From NCBI GenBank assembly GCA_947041315.1, contig CAMRDW010000014.1, positions 1-32,890 of the forward strand: 32,890 bases of DNA, written 5' to 3'. This DNA comes from an uncultured Enterovibrio sp. Its GTDB lineage: Bacteria; Pseudomonadota; Gammaproteobacteria; Enterobacterales; Vibrionaceae. Under the pieces are notes generated by a model. It saw only the letters and a list, made by a program, of their open reading frames with translations, did not search any database and was not told the origin of the DNA. The position numbers and the translations under genes are program-made. Every line of letters starts with the position of its first letter. Position 1 is the first letter of the stretch. This document shows, one piece after another, positions 16,519 through 24,666 of this stretch.

Positions 16519-16647
16519 TATACCCGTCGCCTTTGAAGCTGCGTGGGTGTTGGCTTAGGGGCGTTCAGCCCAATCAGATCGTCTCTCTATGCTCAAGGGC
16601 TTCACTTGCTTGGCGCCGATGCGCATCTTCAATTACTTTGGGCATAG
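16519..16647 (-). repeat. ERIC-like repeat, copy 6 (full)
   Basis: Full minus-oriented copy of 129 bp: TATACCCGTCGCCTTTGAAG at one end and CTTCAATTACTTTGGGCATA at the other, with CGTTCAGCCCAATCAGATCG and CTCAAGGGCTTCACTTGCTT in the core. It ends 14 bp from the folE stop, in sense with folE transcription. Confidence 0.88.
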
Positions 16648-16661
16648 ATAAAAAACCGCCA

Positions 16662-17315
16662 TTAAAGTCCATGAAGAAATTCAGCCCGTGTGGCCGCATT
16701 TTTTTTGAAAATTCCCCCAAGCGCGGTCGTGCTTGTTTCACTGTTCGCATCCATCACCCCTCTTGATTTCACACAATAATGGGTCGCGTTGATATGAACG
16801 GCCACATTCTCCGTTTCAAGCAAGGTTTGTAAAGCCACCAGCACCTGCCCTGTTAAACGCTCCTGTACCTGTGGGCGCTGTGCAAAAAAACGAACAATGC
16901 GATTGATTTTTGACAAACCAATGATTTTATTTTTAGGCAAATAAGCCACCGCGCACTGTCCATCAATGGTGACAAAATGATGCTCACAGGTGCTGATCAA
17001 GGTGATCCCTTTCACTTTGACCATTTCATCACAGCCCATTTTATTTTCTATGATGGTGATTTTAGGGAAATTATGGTAATCAAGGCCTGAAAAAATTTCA
17101 TCCACATACATTTTTGCAATGCGCGCTGGCGTTTCAGCCAAGCTGTCATCATTGAAATCCAGATTAATAAGGGTAAGAATTTCTTTTATGTGCTCTTGGA
17201 TCTTTGCTTTTTTTTCAGTCGGACTCAAAATGGAAACGGGGCGCATCGGCGTTTCTATACCGTGCGCGACCAATGCGTCACGAACGCGAATAGCGCAATC
17301 GCTCATTGCTGTCAT
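16662..17315 (-). CDS. folE: GTP cyclohydrolase I
   Basis: Turns GTP into 7,8-dihydroneopterin triphosphate, the entry to folate and also the substrate of QueD. 217 aa (E. coli 222). ATG at 17315 with GAGG four to five bases upstream on the minus strand. Zinc ligands C110 and H113 ([12 protein letters not shown]) and C181 (HYCVKSRGV) are present; VGLSKINR-type [18 protein letters not shown] is intact. This is the zinc-dependent FolE1 type, so no zinc-sparing FolE2 adaptation is implied. It is bracketed by full ERIC-like copies in opposite orientation at 16519-16647 and 17471-17601, and is divergent from moeA. Confidence 0.96.
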   Translation of the reverse strand: MTAMSDCAIRVRDALVAHGIETPMRPVSILSPTEKKAKIQEHIKEILTLINLDFNDDSLAETPARIAKMYVDEIFSGLDYHNFPKITIIENKMGCDEMVKVKGITLISTCEHHFVTIDGQCAVAYLPKNKIIGLSKINRIVRFFAQRPQVQERLTGQVLVALQTLLETENVAVHINATHYCVKSRGVMDANSETSTTALGGIFKKNAATRAEFLHGL

Positions 17316-17724
17316 AAAACCTCTTTAAACTGAACTTTGATTAGAAATGCCCGAAGACATTGAAATGCTGAGTCGCTAGCCTGTCAGGAGCCCTGTAACA
17401 CGCGCTAAACCGAAAGCCCAGCATTTTCAATAAAGACAAAGTGTAATTTATTTTTTATTCTAAAACGATATATACCCAAAGTAATTGAAGATGCGCACCT
17501 GCTTCAAGCGAGTGAAGCCCCTGAGTATATATAGAGAAACGATGTGATTGGGCTGAACGAGCCGAGCCAAGGCCCACGCAGCTTCAACGGCGACGGGTAT
17601 AAAAGAGGGTTATAACAAGCTCAAAACGTCCTTCGCTTCATCGTTTTAAGGAAAAATTTTTGCGATAATGTTCGATATATTCTAACTCTTGAGCATCCCC
17701 TCAAAACTGACGAGAGATTTTTTT
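17316..17724. other. Divergent intergenic region, folE / moeA
   Basis: 409 bases holding the full ERIC-like copy 7 and the promoters of folE (minus) and moeA (plus), neither of which I can place confidently. No ORF is supported. Confidence 0.6.
17471..17601 (+). repeat. ERIC-like repeat, copy 7 (best preserved)
   Basis: 131 bp from TATACCCAAAGTAATTGAAG to GCGACGGGTATA. The core AGCGAGTGAAGCCCCTGAGT and GTGATTGGGCTGAACGAGCC match the two ERIC-PCR primer regions (GTGAATCCCCAGGAG and GTGACTGGGGTGAGCG) in order, orientation and spacing. Plus orientation, opposite to copy 6 across folE. Confidence 0.92.
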
Positions 17725-18960
17725 ATGCCATGCTGTGATACTCCAGGACTCATGCCAGTGTCTGCTGCTTTGTCTCTTGTGCTAGAGCACACCCAGCCCC
17801 TCACAAAAACACAAGAGATCCCTTTGGACCAAGCGCTCAATCGGATCCTTGCCGAAGACATTTTTTCACCTTTAAACGTGCCTTCTTTTGCCAATTCTGC
17901 CATGGACGGTTACGCTGTCACCTGTTCAGATCTCGCGCAAAACAACGCCCTCCCCTTGAATGGACAGGCATTAGCAGGAAGCCCCTTTAATGGGACTTGG
18001 ACCGAAAATACCTGTGTTCGCATTATGACCGGCGCCAAAGTTCCATCTCAGGCCGATGCGGTGATCATGCAAGAAGACACCCACATCCAAGACGCGCGTG
18101 TTTTCTTTCATACCCAACCCACCCCACAACAAAATATTCGTCCCATTGGAGACGATGTTAAAAAAGGAGAGCGCGTCCTTCAAAAAGGCACCTTGTTAAC
18201 CGCAAGAGAAGTTCCCATGCTGGCCACCCTTGGCATTGCGCATGTGAAAGTCTTTCATAAACCCACCGTGGCCTTTTTTTCGACTGGCGATGAATTACGC
18301 CAAGTGGGAAGCCCTCTCGCTGACGGCGAAATCTACGACAGCAATCGGTATACCCTGGCCGCCATGCTTGAAAAATTGCATTGTAAAGCCCTTGATTTCG
18401 GAGTTGTACCCGATTGCCCCACGCAGCTGCGTGAGACCCTCTTACGCGCGGTGGACGCCGCTGATTTGGTGATCACCTCGGGTGGCGTCAGTGTGGGAGA
18501 TGCGGATCACACAAAAGACATTCTTGAAGACGTTGGAGAGGTGACCTTTTGGAAAATAGCCATCAAACCCGGAAAACCCTTTGCGTTTGGAAACGTTAAA
18601 AATACGCTTTTCTGTGGCTTACCTGGAAATCCGGTGTCGGTGCTTGTCACCTTGCATGTGTTTGTTGAACCTTTAATCGCCAAACTCTCAGGTCACAGCC
18701 AATGGAAAGCGCCGCTTCGTCTTAAAGCAAAAGCGCAAACGCGCTTTTATAAATCTCCAGGACGCACCGATTATCAAAGGGCGGTTTATCATCTTGATGA
18801 AGAAGGGGCGCTCTGTGTTTCAACAACAGGCAACCAAGGCTCTGGTGCCTTTAGCTCTCTTTCTTTGGCTAATTGCTTTGCCGTCTTAGAGCAAGAGCGT
18901 GGACACGTTGAGACAGGTGAAACCCTGTATATCGAGCCCTTTGGCTGCGCGCTCAATTGA
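17725..18960 (+). CDS. moeA: Molybdopterin molybdenumtransferase MoeA
   Basis: Inserts molybdate into adenylylated molybdopterin in molybdenum cofactor synthesis. 411 aa from ATG 17725 (GAGAG at 17712-17716), the same length as E. coli MoeA; the TTG at 17689 is rejected. Marks in order: FANSAMDGYAV (about 53-63), IMTGAKVP and AVIMQED, FSTGDEL (about 190), the MPT-binding SGGVSVGDADHT (about 251-262), KPGKPFAFG and GLPGNPVSVLVT (about 299-310). moeB starts 36 bp after its stop, and the pair forms an operon as in E. coli. Confidence 0.97.
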   Translation: MPCCDTPGLMPVSAALSLVLEHTQPLTKTQEIPLDQALNRILAEDIFSPLNVPSFANSAMDGYAVTCSDLAQNNALPLNGQALAGSPFNGTWTENTCVRIMTGAKVPSQADAVIMQEDTHIQDARVFFHTQPTPQQNIRPIGDDVKKGERVLQKGTLLTAREVPMLATLGIAHVKVFHKPTVAFFSTGDELRQVGSPLADGEIYDSNRYTLAAMLEKLHCKALDFGVVPDCPTQLRETLLRAVDAADLVITSGGVSVGDADHTKDILEDVGEVTFWKIAIKPGKPFAFGNVKNTLFCGLPGNPVSVLVTLHVFVEPLIAKLSGHSQWKAPLRLKAKAQTRFYKSPGRTDYQRAVYHLDEEGALCVSTTGNQGSGAFSSLSLANCFAVLEQERGHVETGETLYIEPFGCALN

Positions 18961-18996
18961 AGGCCTGTCACGCCTTCTCATTTAATAAGGAAGACT

Positions 18997-19812
18997 GTGA
19001 ATAAGAACATTCTTGGTAAAAGCGCGTTTGAAAAGAGCGACGTAGACCTTCTCTCAAACGAAGAAGAGCTTCGTTATAACCGTCAAATTATCTTAAAAAA
19101 CATGGACTTTGATGGACAAGAAGCCTTAAAAAAAAGCCATGTATTGATCTTGGGCCTGGGCGGCTTGGGGTGCACTGCCACTCAATATCTTGCCGCTTCC
19201 GGGATCGGCTCTTTGACCTTGGTGGACGATGACCATGTGGAACTCTCTAACCTTCATCGGCAAATTTTGCATAACGATGCCCGCATTGGAACATTGAAAG
19301 TCACTTCAGCAAAAACCGCTCTGCACGCCTTAAACCCCCATGTAAACATCAAGACAATTTCAACGCGTCTTGACGATCCTGCGCTTGCATTGCTCATTAA
19401 AGAACACACACTCGTCTTAGATTGCTCTGACAACCTAAACACAAGAAACCAACTCAATCGCTTGTGTTACCAAGAAAAGACCCCGCTTGTCAGTGGCGCA
19501 GCAATCCGACTTGAAGGACAGGTGTGCGTTTTCACCTATCAAGAGGATGAACCCTGTTATCAATGTTTGAGTCAGAGATTCAAAGAGCAGAATTTAACCT
19601 GTGTAGAATCGGGAATTCTCCCCCCTCTTGTTGGGATCATTGGCGCCATACAGGCGCTTGAGGCCATAAAAATCCTGACGTCATTTTCAGCCCCTTCGAC
19701 AGGGAAATTAATGATATTTGATGGCATGGAAAGCCAATGGAACACCTTTCTTTTGCCAAAAAACAAAGAATGTGAAATATGTCAAAAAAAGGACATAAAT
19801 AAGCAAGAATAA
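18997..19812 (+). CDS. moeB: Molybdopterin-synthase adenylyltransferase MoeB
   Basis: Adenylates the C-terminus of MoaD so that it can be sulfurated. 271 aa from the GTG at 18997 with AAGGA (18987-18991); E. coli MoeB has 249 aa, and the first 22 residues here are extra. ATP-binding GLGGLGCTATQYL (about 52-64), RQIL (catalytic Arg region), LDCSDNLNTRNQLN with the adenylation aspartate (about 147), LTCVESGILPPLVG, and two zinc-cysteine pairs (CYQC about 188-191, CEIC about 263-266). Lies directly after moeA, with a strong hairpin downstream. A ThiF identity is less likely given the moeA neighbour. Confidence 0.95.
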   Translation: MNKNILGKSAFEKSDVDLLSNEEELRYNRQIILKNMDFDGQEALKKSHVLILGLGGLGCTATQYLAASGIGSLTLVDDDHVELSNLHRQILHNDARIGTLKVTSAKTALHALNPHVNIKTISTRLDDPALALLIKEHTLVLDCSDNLNTRNQLNRLCYQEKTPLVSGAAIRLEGQVCVFTYQEDEPCYQCLSQRFKEQNLTCVESGILPPLVGIIGAIQALEAIKILTSFSAPSTGKLMIFDGMESQWNTFLLPKNKECEICQKKDINKQE

Positions 19813-19836
19813 AAAAAGGGTTGCACGCAAAAAAAT

Positions 19837-19884
19837 GAAACAAAGCGCCATTGTCCATTGTGAATGGCGGTTTGTTTCTCTTTA
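19837..19884 (+). terminator. Large terminator-like hairpin after moeB
   Basis: GAAACAAAGCGCCATT (19837-19852) and AATGGCGGTTTGTTTC (19863-19878) form a 16-bp stem with a single mismatch, followed by TCTTT. Confidence 0.65.
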
Positions 19885-20375
19885 AAATAAGGAGGTTCAC
19901 AAACAAAAAGCGCGACCTGCTTTTGCAATAACCCACCCCTCTCAAGACAAAGAGCCTGAATATCATCGCCTCGTCTTAAAAAAGCAAGAGGTTCGGCGCT
20001 TGGTTTAGGCGCTGCTGAGTTGTTTTTTCCTGTATCCTGGATATCGCCGTACTCGTCTCTTGTTTTCTCCTTTTCTCCTTTTCAAATTCCCCGTCCCCTC
20101 ACACTTCGATGTTAATTTTGTCCGTGTTTTGTATTTTATGGTAAGCATTAAAGAGGACTTATTATAGAAATGACAATGGCTTAGTAAGAGCGGGTAAATC
20201 CTTATTTAATTCGATGTATTGGAACACGGAGAAGGACGAAAAAGAGGTTTCTTTTATGTTTTCTTTTCGTCATCAAGGCTTCAAGTGAATGAAATATTTT
20301 TGTCACATTCCTCGCCTAAAGTGTTCAAATCAAGTTTGTCTTGCGTAACGTCAAAATGAGAAAGGTTAAATTACG
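19885..20375. other. Intergenic region upstream of pstS
   Basis: About 490 bases with no supported gene. A 10-codon ORF with GAGG (20256-20288) is too short to trust. I looked for a Pho box: TTGTCAC near 20298 is a possible half-site, but the second half is poor. Confidence 0.5.
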
Positions 20376-21209
20376 ATGGAAAATAAAATGAAATCAAACT
20401 ATTTTACCGCACTGTGCTTAGCAACCGCTCTTTTTACGCCTCTGACTGTTGCCAAAGAAACACTCACCATTTCAGGTTCCACTTCTGTCAGCGAAGTCAT
20501 GGAAGTTCTGGCTGAGAGCTATCAAACAAAAAACAAAGACGTCTCCATTGAAGTCCAAGGCACAGGGTCTTCAGCTGGCGTCAAAGCGGTCAAAAATAAC
20601 ACCTCCATGTTCGGCATGGCCTCTCGCTCATTGACCCCTGATGAAAAAGAACCCAACTTAAAAGAAACCGTGATTGCCCGTGACGGCATTGCCCTTGTTG
20701 TCAATAATTCAAATCCCCTTAAAAACCTCACGATAGAACAAATTGCAAAAATCTATCGTGGCGAAGTAAAAAACTGGTCTGAAGTGGGGGGTGAAAACAA
20801 ACCCATTGTGGTCGTCACTCGCGATACCGCTTCTGGGACACGCGGTGCCTTTGAAGAAATAATGAACTTAAAACAACAAATCAATGGGATCACGGTTTCA
20901 GCCATTTCTCAACGCGCTCAGGTAGGAAACGGAAACGGTGTCGTGAAAACCATCGTCGCCAATAACCCTTTTTCCATCGGATACATCTCTTTGGGATCCG
21001 TGGACGCCTCACTCAAAGCCCTCAACGTCAATGATGTCGCTCCGACCATCGCCTCCGTGACGGAAGGTCAATATCCCGTCGCCCGTCCGTTTTTGCTTTT
21101 AAATAAAGAAGACAAAGCCACGCCCACATCCACTGCTTTTGTCACTTGGGTTTTATCTCCAGAGGGACAAAAAATAATATCCGACAAAAAGTATATTCCT
21201 GTTCAATAA
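20376..21209 (+). CDS. pstS: Phosphate ABC transporter, periplasmic substrate-binding protein
   Basis: 277 aa; ATG 20376, AAAGG at 20361-20365. Signal peptide (MKSNYFTALCLATALF..., cut after TVA, about residue 26). The mature part shows the phosphate pocket segments of the short PstS type: ISGSTSVSEVMEVLA (about 33-47), GTGSSAGVKAVKNN (about 62-75), MASRSLT and TRDTASGTRGAFEE (about 148-161). It hands phosphate to PstC/PstA. It is first in a pstSCAB operon, followed by a terminator at 21221 before pstC, which would give more binding protein than permease. The family shape is that of Vibrio-type PstS rather than the longer E. coli PstS. Confidence 0.93.
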   Translation: MENKMKSNYFTALCLATALFTPLTVAKETLTISGSTSVSEVMEVLAESYQTKNKDVSIEVQGTGSSAGVKAVKNNTSMFGMASRSLTPDEKEPNLKETVIARDGIALVVNNSNPLKNLTIEQIAKIYRGEVKNWSEVGGENKPIVVVTRDTASGTRGAFEEIMNLKQQINGITVSAISQRAQVGNGNGVVKTIVANNPFSIGYISLGSVDASLKALNVNDVAPTIASVTEGQYPVARPFLLLNKEDKATPTSTAFVTWVLSPEGQKIISDKKYIPVQ

Positions 21210-21220
21210 GCACCCATTTT

Positions 21221-21251
21221 GGCCTTAACACCTTGTTGAGGCCTTTTTTTT
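21221..21251 (+). terminator. Intra-operon terminator between pstS and pstC
   Basis: GGCCTTAAC and GTTGAGGCC with a short loop (21221-21242) are followed by TTTTTTTT. It probably lets only part of the transcription through to pstC. Confidence 0.85.
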
Positions 21252-21278
21252 ATTGTCACTTTGCATTGAGGCTGATAT

Positions 21279-22190
21279 ATGGGCATCGCAAATAAACAAG
21301 ATGTCGGAACGCCTCCTCGTCAATTAGCTCGAAGAGCCGGTCGAGATTGGCGAGAAGATATTTTCCGTTCCTTGTTCTTGATGGCAGCTGTTTTAGGTGT
21401 TCTTTCCCTTGCAACCATCGCCTATTTCATTTTTCAAGAAGGCATGCCAGCCCTTCGTGCGGCCGGGATAGGCAACATGGTAGGAGGAACCCAATGGCTT
21501 CCTCCCGCCTTGTACGGCATCGCGCCTATGATTGTGGCGTCTTTAATTTCAACCACAGGGGCCGTGATCATTGGTGTTCCTATTGGCGTACTGACCGCGG
21601 TGTTCATTGCTGAAATTGCCCCAAAATGGCTTTCTAATCTGATCCGTCCTGCTGTTGAATTGCTCGCGGGGATCCCCTCGGTGGTCTTTGGTTTTTTTGG
21701 CCTTATCATTATTGTGCCGCTTATCCAAGACTTTTTCAGTGTTCCTGCAGGAAATACCCTGCTCGCTGGGGTCATCGTCCTTGCTATCATGATTTTACCT
21801 ACCGTTATCACCGTTTCGGAAACCGCCTTGCGCGCTGTTCCTAAAACCTATAAAGAGGGCTCATATGCTTTAGGGGCCTCTCAGATGTACACCACCTTTA
21901 ATCTCCTTCTTCCTGCCGCTCGCTCAGGGATCATGACCGGGATCATCTTAGGGATTGCACGGGCGCTGGGTGAAACCATGGCCATCATCATGGTCATGGG
22001 AAATGCACCCGCCATGCCTGAAGGCATTTTAGAGTCAGCCAGAACCCTGACCGCCAATATCGCGCTGGAAATGTCTTACGCATCCGGTCTACATGCCAGT
22101 GCGCTTTACGCAACAGGCATCGTCCTGCTGATATTTATCATGATATTAAACGCAGCTCTGCTGTACCTTAACCGCAAAAAAGCGAAGTAA
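21279..22190 (+). CDS. pstC: Phosphate ABC transporter permease PstC
   Basis: 303 aa, ATG 21279 with GAGG at 21268-21271. Six hydrophobic segments; the cytoplasmic EAA loop (about 208-227, GASQMYTTFNLLLPAARSGI) that contacts PstB is clear, preceded by RAVPKTYKEGSYALGAS. ELLAGIPSVVFGFFGL (about 126-141) is the usual PstC segment. It pairs with PstA in the inner membrane. It ends 5 bp before pstA. Confidence 0.95.
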   Translation: MGIANKQDVGTPPRQLARRAGRDWREDIFRSLFLMAAVLGVLSLATIAYFIFQEGMPALRAAGIGNMVGGTQWLPPALYGIAPMIVASLISTTGAVIIGVPIGVLTAVFIAEIAPKWLSNLIRPAVELLAGIPSVVFGFFGLIIIVPLIQDFFSVPAGNTLLAGVIVLAIMILPTVITVSETALRAVPKTYKEGSYALGASQMYTTFNLLLPAARSGIMTGIILGIARALGETMAIIMVMGNAPAMPEGILESARTLTANIALEMSYASGLHASALYATGIVLLIFIMILNAALLYLNRKKAK

Positions 22191-22195
22191 TCATC

Positions 22196-23041
22196 ATGCT
22201 ATCACGAAAAATGAAAGACAAAATTTCACTTGTTATGGTGTGGATTGCAGCCAGTCTCACCGTCGGTTTTTTATTTTGGATCATCTGGTACATTTTGAGC
22301 AATGGCTTGAAATACGTCGATTGGTCCTTTATTTCCAGTGACTACACCCATATAGGTGAGAAATCGGGCATTTGGCCCATGATTGTTTCTACCCTTTACA
22401 TGGTCTTCGCCTCGATTGCGATTGCGGCGCCTATCGGGATCATGACCGCTATCTACCTCACGGAATACGCCAGAATTGGCAGCAAACTGGTTAAAGTGAT
22501 TCGATTTTGTACCGAATCGCTTGCTGGGATCCCGTCCATTATTTTCGGGCTGTTTGGTATGACCTTTTTTGTGGGGGTCTTAGGGCTTGGGTTTTCTATT
22601 TTATCCGGTGCTCTGACACTGAGTATTTTGATCTTACCCGTCATCATTCGCACAACAGAAGAAGCTCTGATGGCCGTGCCTCACGTATACAGAGAAGGCT
22701 CATATGGACTTGGGGCGTCAAAAATTTACACCATTTGGAAACTGATCTTACCCTCGGCCATGCCCGGGATTGTGACCTCGATTATTTTGAGCGTCGGGCG
22801 TGTTATCGGTGAGTCCGCCCCCGTGTATTTAACAGCCGGCATGGTCGCACAGCTTCCTGACAGCCTTCTTGATTCCGGCCGCACCTTGACCGTCCATCTC
22901 TATAAATTGACCCAAGAGCTTTATACCATCCATGAATGGAACCAAGCCTATGCCACTGCAACCGTCTTAATTATTGTTGTGCTTATCATCAATATGCTGA
23001 CGAAGCTCATCGCTAAACGATTCAGTAAAGCAAACTATTGA
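22196..23041 (+). CDS. pstA: Phosphate ABC transporter permease PstA
   Basis: 281 aa, second permease of the importer. Six hydrophobic segments; EAA loop (about 180-199, [20 protein letters not shown]) and [17 protein letters not shown] (about 102-118) mirror PstC. ATG 22196 follows GAAG closely; the second ATG at 22211 is an alternative. The stop at 23039-23041 is only 17 bp before the pstB ATG, so the genes are tightly linked. Confidence 0.95.
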   Translation: MLSRKMKDKISLVMVWIAASLTVGFLFWIIWYILSNGLKYVDWSFISSDYTHIGEKSGIWPMIVSTLYMVFASIAIAAPIGIMTAIYLTEYARIGSKLVKVIRFCTESLAGIPSIIFGLFGMTFFVGVLGLGFSILSGALTLSILILPVIIRTTEEALMAVPHVYREGSYGLGASKIYTIWKLILPSAMPGIVTSIILSVGRVIGESAPVYLTAGMVAQLPDSLLDSGRTLTVHLYKLTQELYTIHEWNQAYATATVLIIVVLIINMLTKLIAKRFSKANY

Positions 23042-23058
23042 AGCTGGGAAAATACATC

Positions 23059-23814
23059 ATGAATAAGTTCGAAATCAAAGATTTAAATCTGTATTACGAC
23101 AACGGCTCAAACCACGCTTTAAAACATATTTCATTGTCCATCCCCAATAAGCAAGTCACCGCTTTGATTGGGCCTTCTGGGTGTGGAAAATCAAGCCTTT
23201 TACGTTGCTTGAATCGAATGAATGATCTTATCGAAGGCGTGAAACTTGAAGGGCAGATTTTACTTGATAATGAAGACATCTACGGCAATATCGATGTAGC
23301 GCACCTTCGCATTAAAGTGGGCATGGTCTTTCAAAAAGCAAATCCCTTTCCAATGAGTATTTACGACAATGTGGCTTATGGTTTGCGCGCGCAAGGTATT
23401 ACGGATAAAAAGAAGTTAGACGAGGTGGTTGAAAAGAGCCTGCGCGGTGCCGCTTTATGGAACGAGGTCAAAGATCGTTTAAAATCACCTGCATTTGGTT
23501 TATCCGGTGGTCAACAGCAGCGTTTGTGCATTGCTCGGACCATTTCGATGGAGCCTGAGGTGATCCTGATGGACGAACCCACCTCAGCACTTGACCCCAT
23601 CGCAACAAAAAAAATCGAAGATCTCATGGAAGGACTGAAAAAGAACTACACCATTATCATTGTCACTCACTCCATGCAACAAGCACGACGGATATCCGAT
23701 CGTACCGCTTTCTTTTTGATGGGTGAACTGGTGGAGCACGATGAAACAGCAAAATTATTCGCAGATCCTCGTGATGACCGCACCCGTGGGTATGTGAATG
23801 GGGATTTTGGATGA
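23059..23814 (+). CDS. pstB: Phosphate ABC transporter ATPase PstB
   Basis: 251 aa from ATG 23059 (a TTG at 23038 overlapping the pstA stop is not the start). Walker [10 protein letters not shown] (about 36-44), Q-loop [14 protein letters not shown], signature LSGGQQQRL (about 152-160), Walker [14 protein letters not shown] (about 172-184) and switch histidine [10 protein letters not shown]. The [11 protein letters not shown] segment is typical of PstB rather than other ABC ATPases. A strong terminator follows. The phoU gene that usually comes next is absent. Confidence 0.96.
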   Translation: MNKFEIKDLNLYYDNGSNHALKHISLSIPNKQVTALIGPSGCGKSSLLRCLNRMNDLIEGVKLEGQILLDNEDIYGNIDVAHLRIKVGMVFQKANPFPMSIYDNVAYGLRAQGITDKKKLDEVVEKSLRGAALWNEVKDRLKSPAFGLSGGQQQRLCIARTISMEPEVILMDEPTSALDPIATKKIEDLMEGLKKNYTIIIVTHSMQQARRISDRTAFFLMGELVEHDETAKLFADPRDDRTRGYVNGDFG

Positions 23815-24164
23815 TTCTATTTTGTTAAAAAATAGAACAATAATAACAATCTCGATGCTATAATTTTGCCCTCACTGTGTGAGGGCATTTTTCTTTTCTC
23901 ATTCAGGGCTTGCCAATTGGCATAAATTTACAATAATGGTTGAAGTTTCAGCACAGCTTTATGTTAAAAACAGCCTTGAAGATACCTTGACCTACAAGGC
24001 GTGAAAATGCAGATAACTGGAAATTAAATGAACCAATGAACGCCTGCTACAAGGTCATTGGGCTGATAGAATCTAGAAAACAGCTGCATATTCAACGAAA
24101 CAGGGTCAAAATATCCACAGCGACTGAATTATTTCTATGTTTTATATCTATCTTGGAGTCAAAC
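23815..24164. other. Intergenic region before the META lipoprotein gene
   Basis: 350 bases. Holds the pst terminator and a TTGACC at 23987-23992 with a poor -10 (GATAAC 24012-24017, spacing 19). The reading frame of the lipoprotein is open upstream to 24036 but has no ribosome site there. Confidence 0.5.
23868..23896 (+). terminator. Terminator of the pst operon
   Basis: GCCCTCAC (23868-23875) and GTGAGGGC (23879-23886), loop TGT, then ATTTTTCTTTT. Confidence 0.88.
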
Positions 24165-24665
24165 GTGAACAAAACAATCATTTCAATGCTTATCTTTCCT
24201 GCAATTTTACTCGGATGTCAGAGCACTCAACCTACATCCTCAAGCTCAACAACAACCACAATCCCCTCTTCATCACAACAAAAGACCGCAGCCTCTATGT
24301 CTGAAGTACTGACAAAAGACAAGTTACAACACCACAACTGGGAATTAAAAACAGTGGATGGTGAAGCTATCACTTTACTTGAAGGTGAAACTGCACCTAA
24401 TTTAGAATTAGGTGAGTCCTTCACGGCTAACGGTCAAGGTGCTTGCAACCGTTATTTTGGACAGGGAGAATTGGAGGGGGATCAATTCAGAGTCGATAAA
24501 ATGGCAAGTACCATGATGGCCTGCCCTGACTCTGCAATGAAACTCGAAGGCCTGATGTCCTCTGTACTCAGTGATTGGAGTAAAATCACTTTATCCAATC
24601 AAACACTGACACTGAAAAACGACAAACACACCCTCACCTTTGAACTTCGTGACTGGATGAACTGA
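24165..24665 (+). CDS. META-domain lipoprotein (HslJ-like)
   Basis: 166 aa from the GTG at 24165 (TTGGAG at 24152-24157). This start gives a proper lipoprotein signal: hydrophobic stretch and lipobox L15-L16-G17-C18, then Q at +2, which favours the outer membrane. A Ser/Thr-rich linker (about 20-50) leads to a META domain (about 56-165): HNWELKTVDGEAI, the core ANGQGACNRYFGQGEL and MASTMMACPDSAMKLE. HslJ-type proteins are linked to heat stress and novobiocin resistance in E. coli; the molecular role is not known. Two Cys in the domain could form a disulfide. Stands alone, converging with the GGDEF gene two bases away. Confidence 0.85.
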   Translation: MNKTIISMLIFPAILLGCQSTQPTSSSSTTTTIPSSSQQKTAASMSEVLTKDKLQHHNWELKTVDGEAITLLEGETAPNLELGESFTANGQGACNRYFGQGELEGDQFRVDKMASTMMACPDSAMKLEGLMSSVLSDWSKITLSNQTLTLKNDKHTLTFELRDWMN

Positions 24666-24666
24666 T

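Noticed and set aside
16464-16766. 100-codon plus-strand ORF between aspC and folE
   Set aside because: Passes through ERIC-like copy 6 and into the antisense of folE; the translation follows the repeat, not a gene.
19637-19966. 109-codon minus-strand ORF over the end of moeB
   Set aside because: Runs through moeB and its terminator hairpin; no ribosome site or family likeness.
20281-20340. Pho box upstream of pstS
   Set aside because: Only one possible half-site (TTGTCAC); the second does not fit, so it is not listed as a feature.
21434-21811. 125-codon minus-strand ORF inside pstC
   Set aside because: Antisense shadow; low-complexity translation rich in Ile, Pro and Thr.
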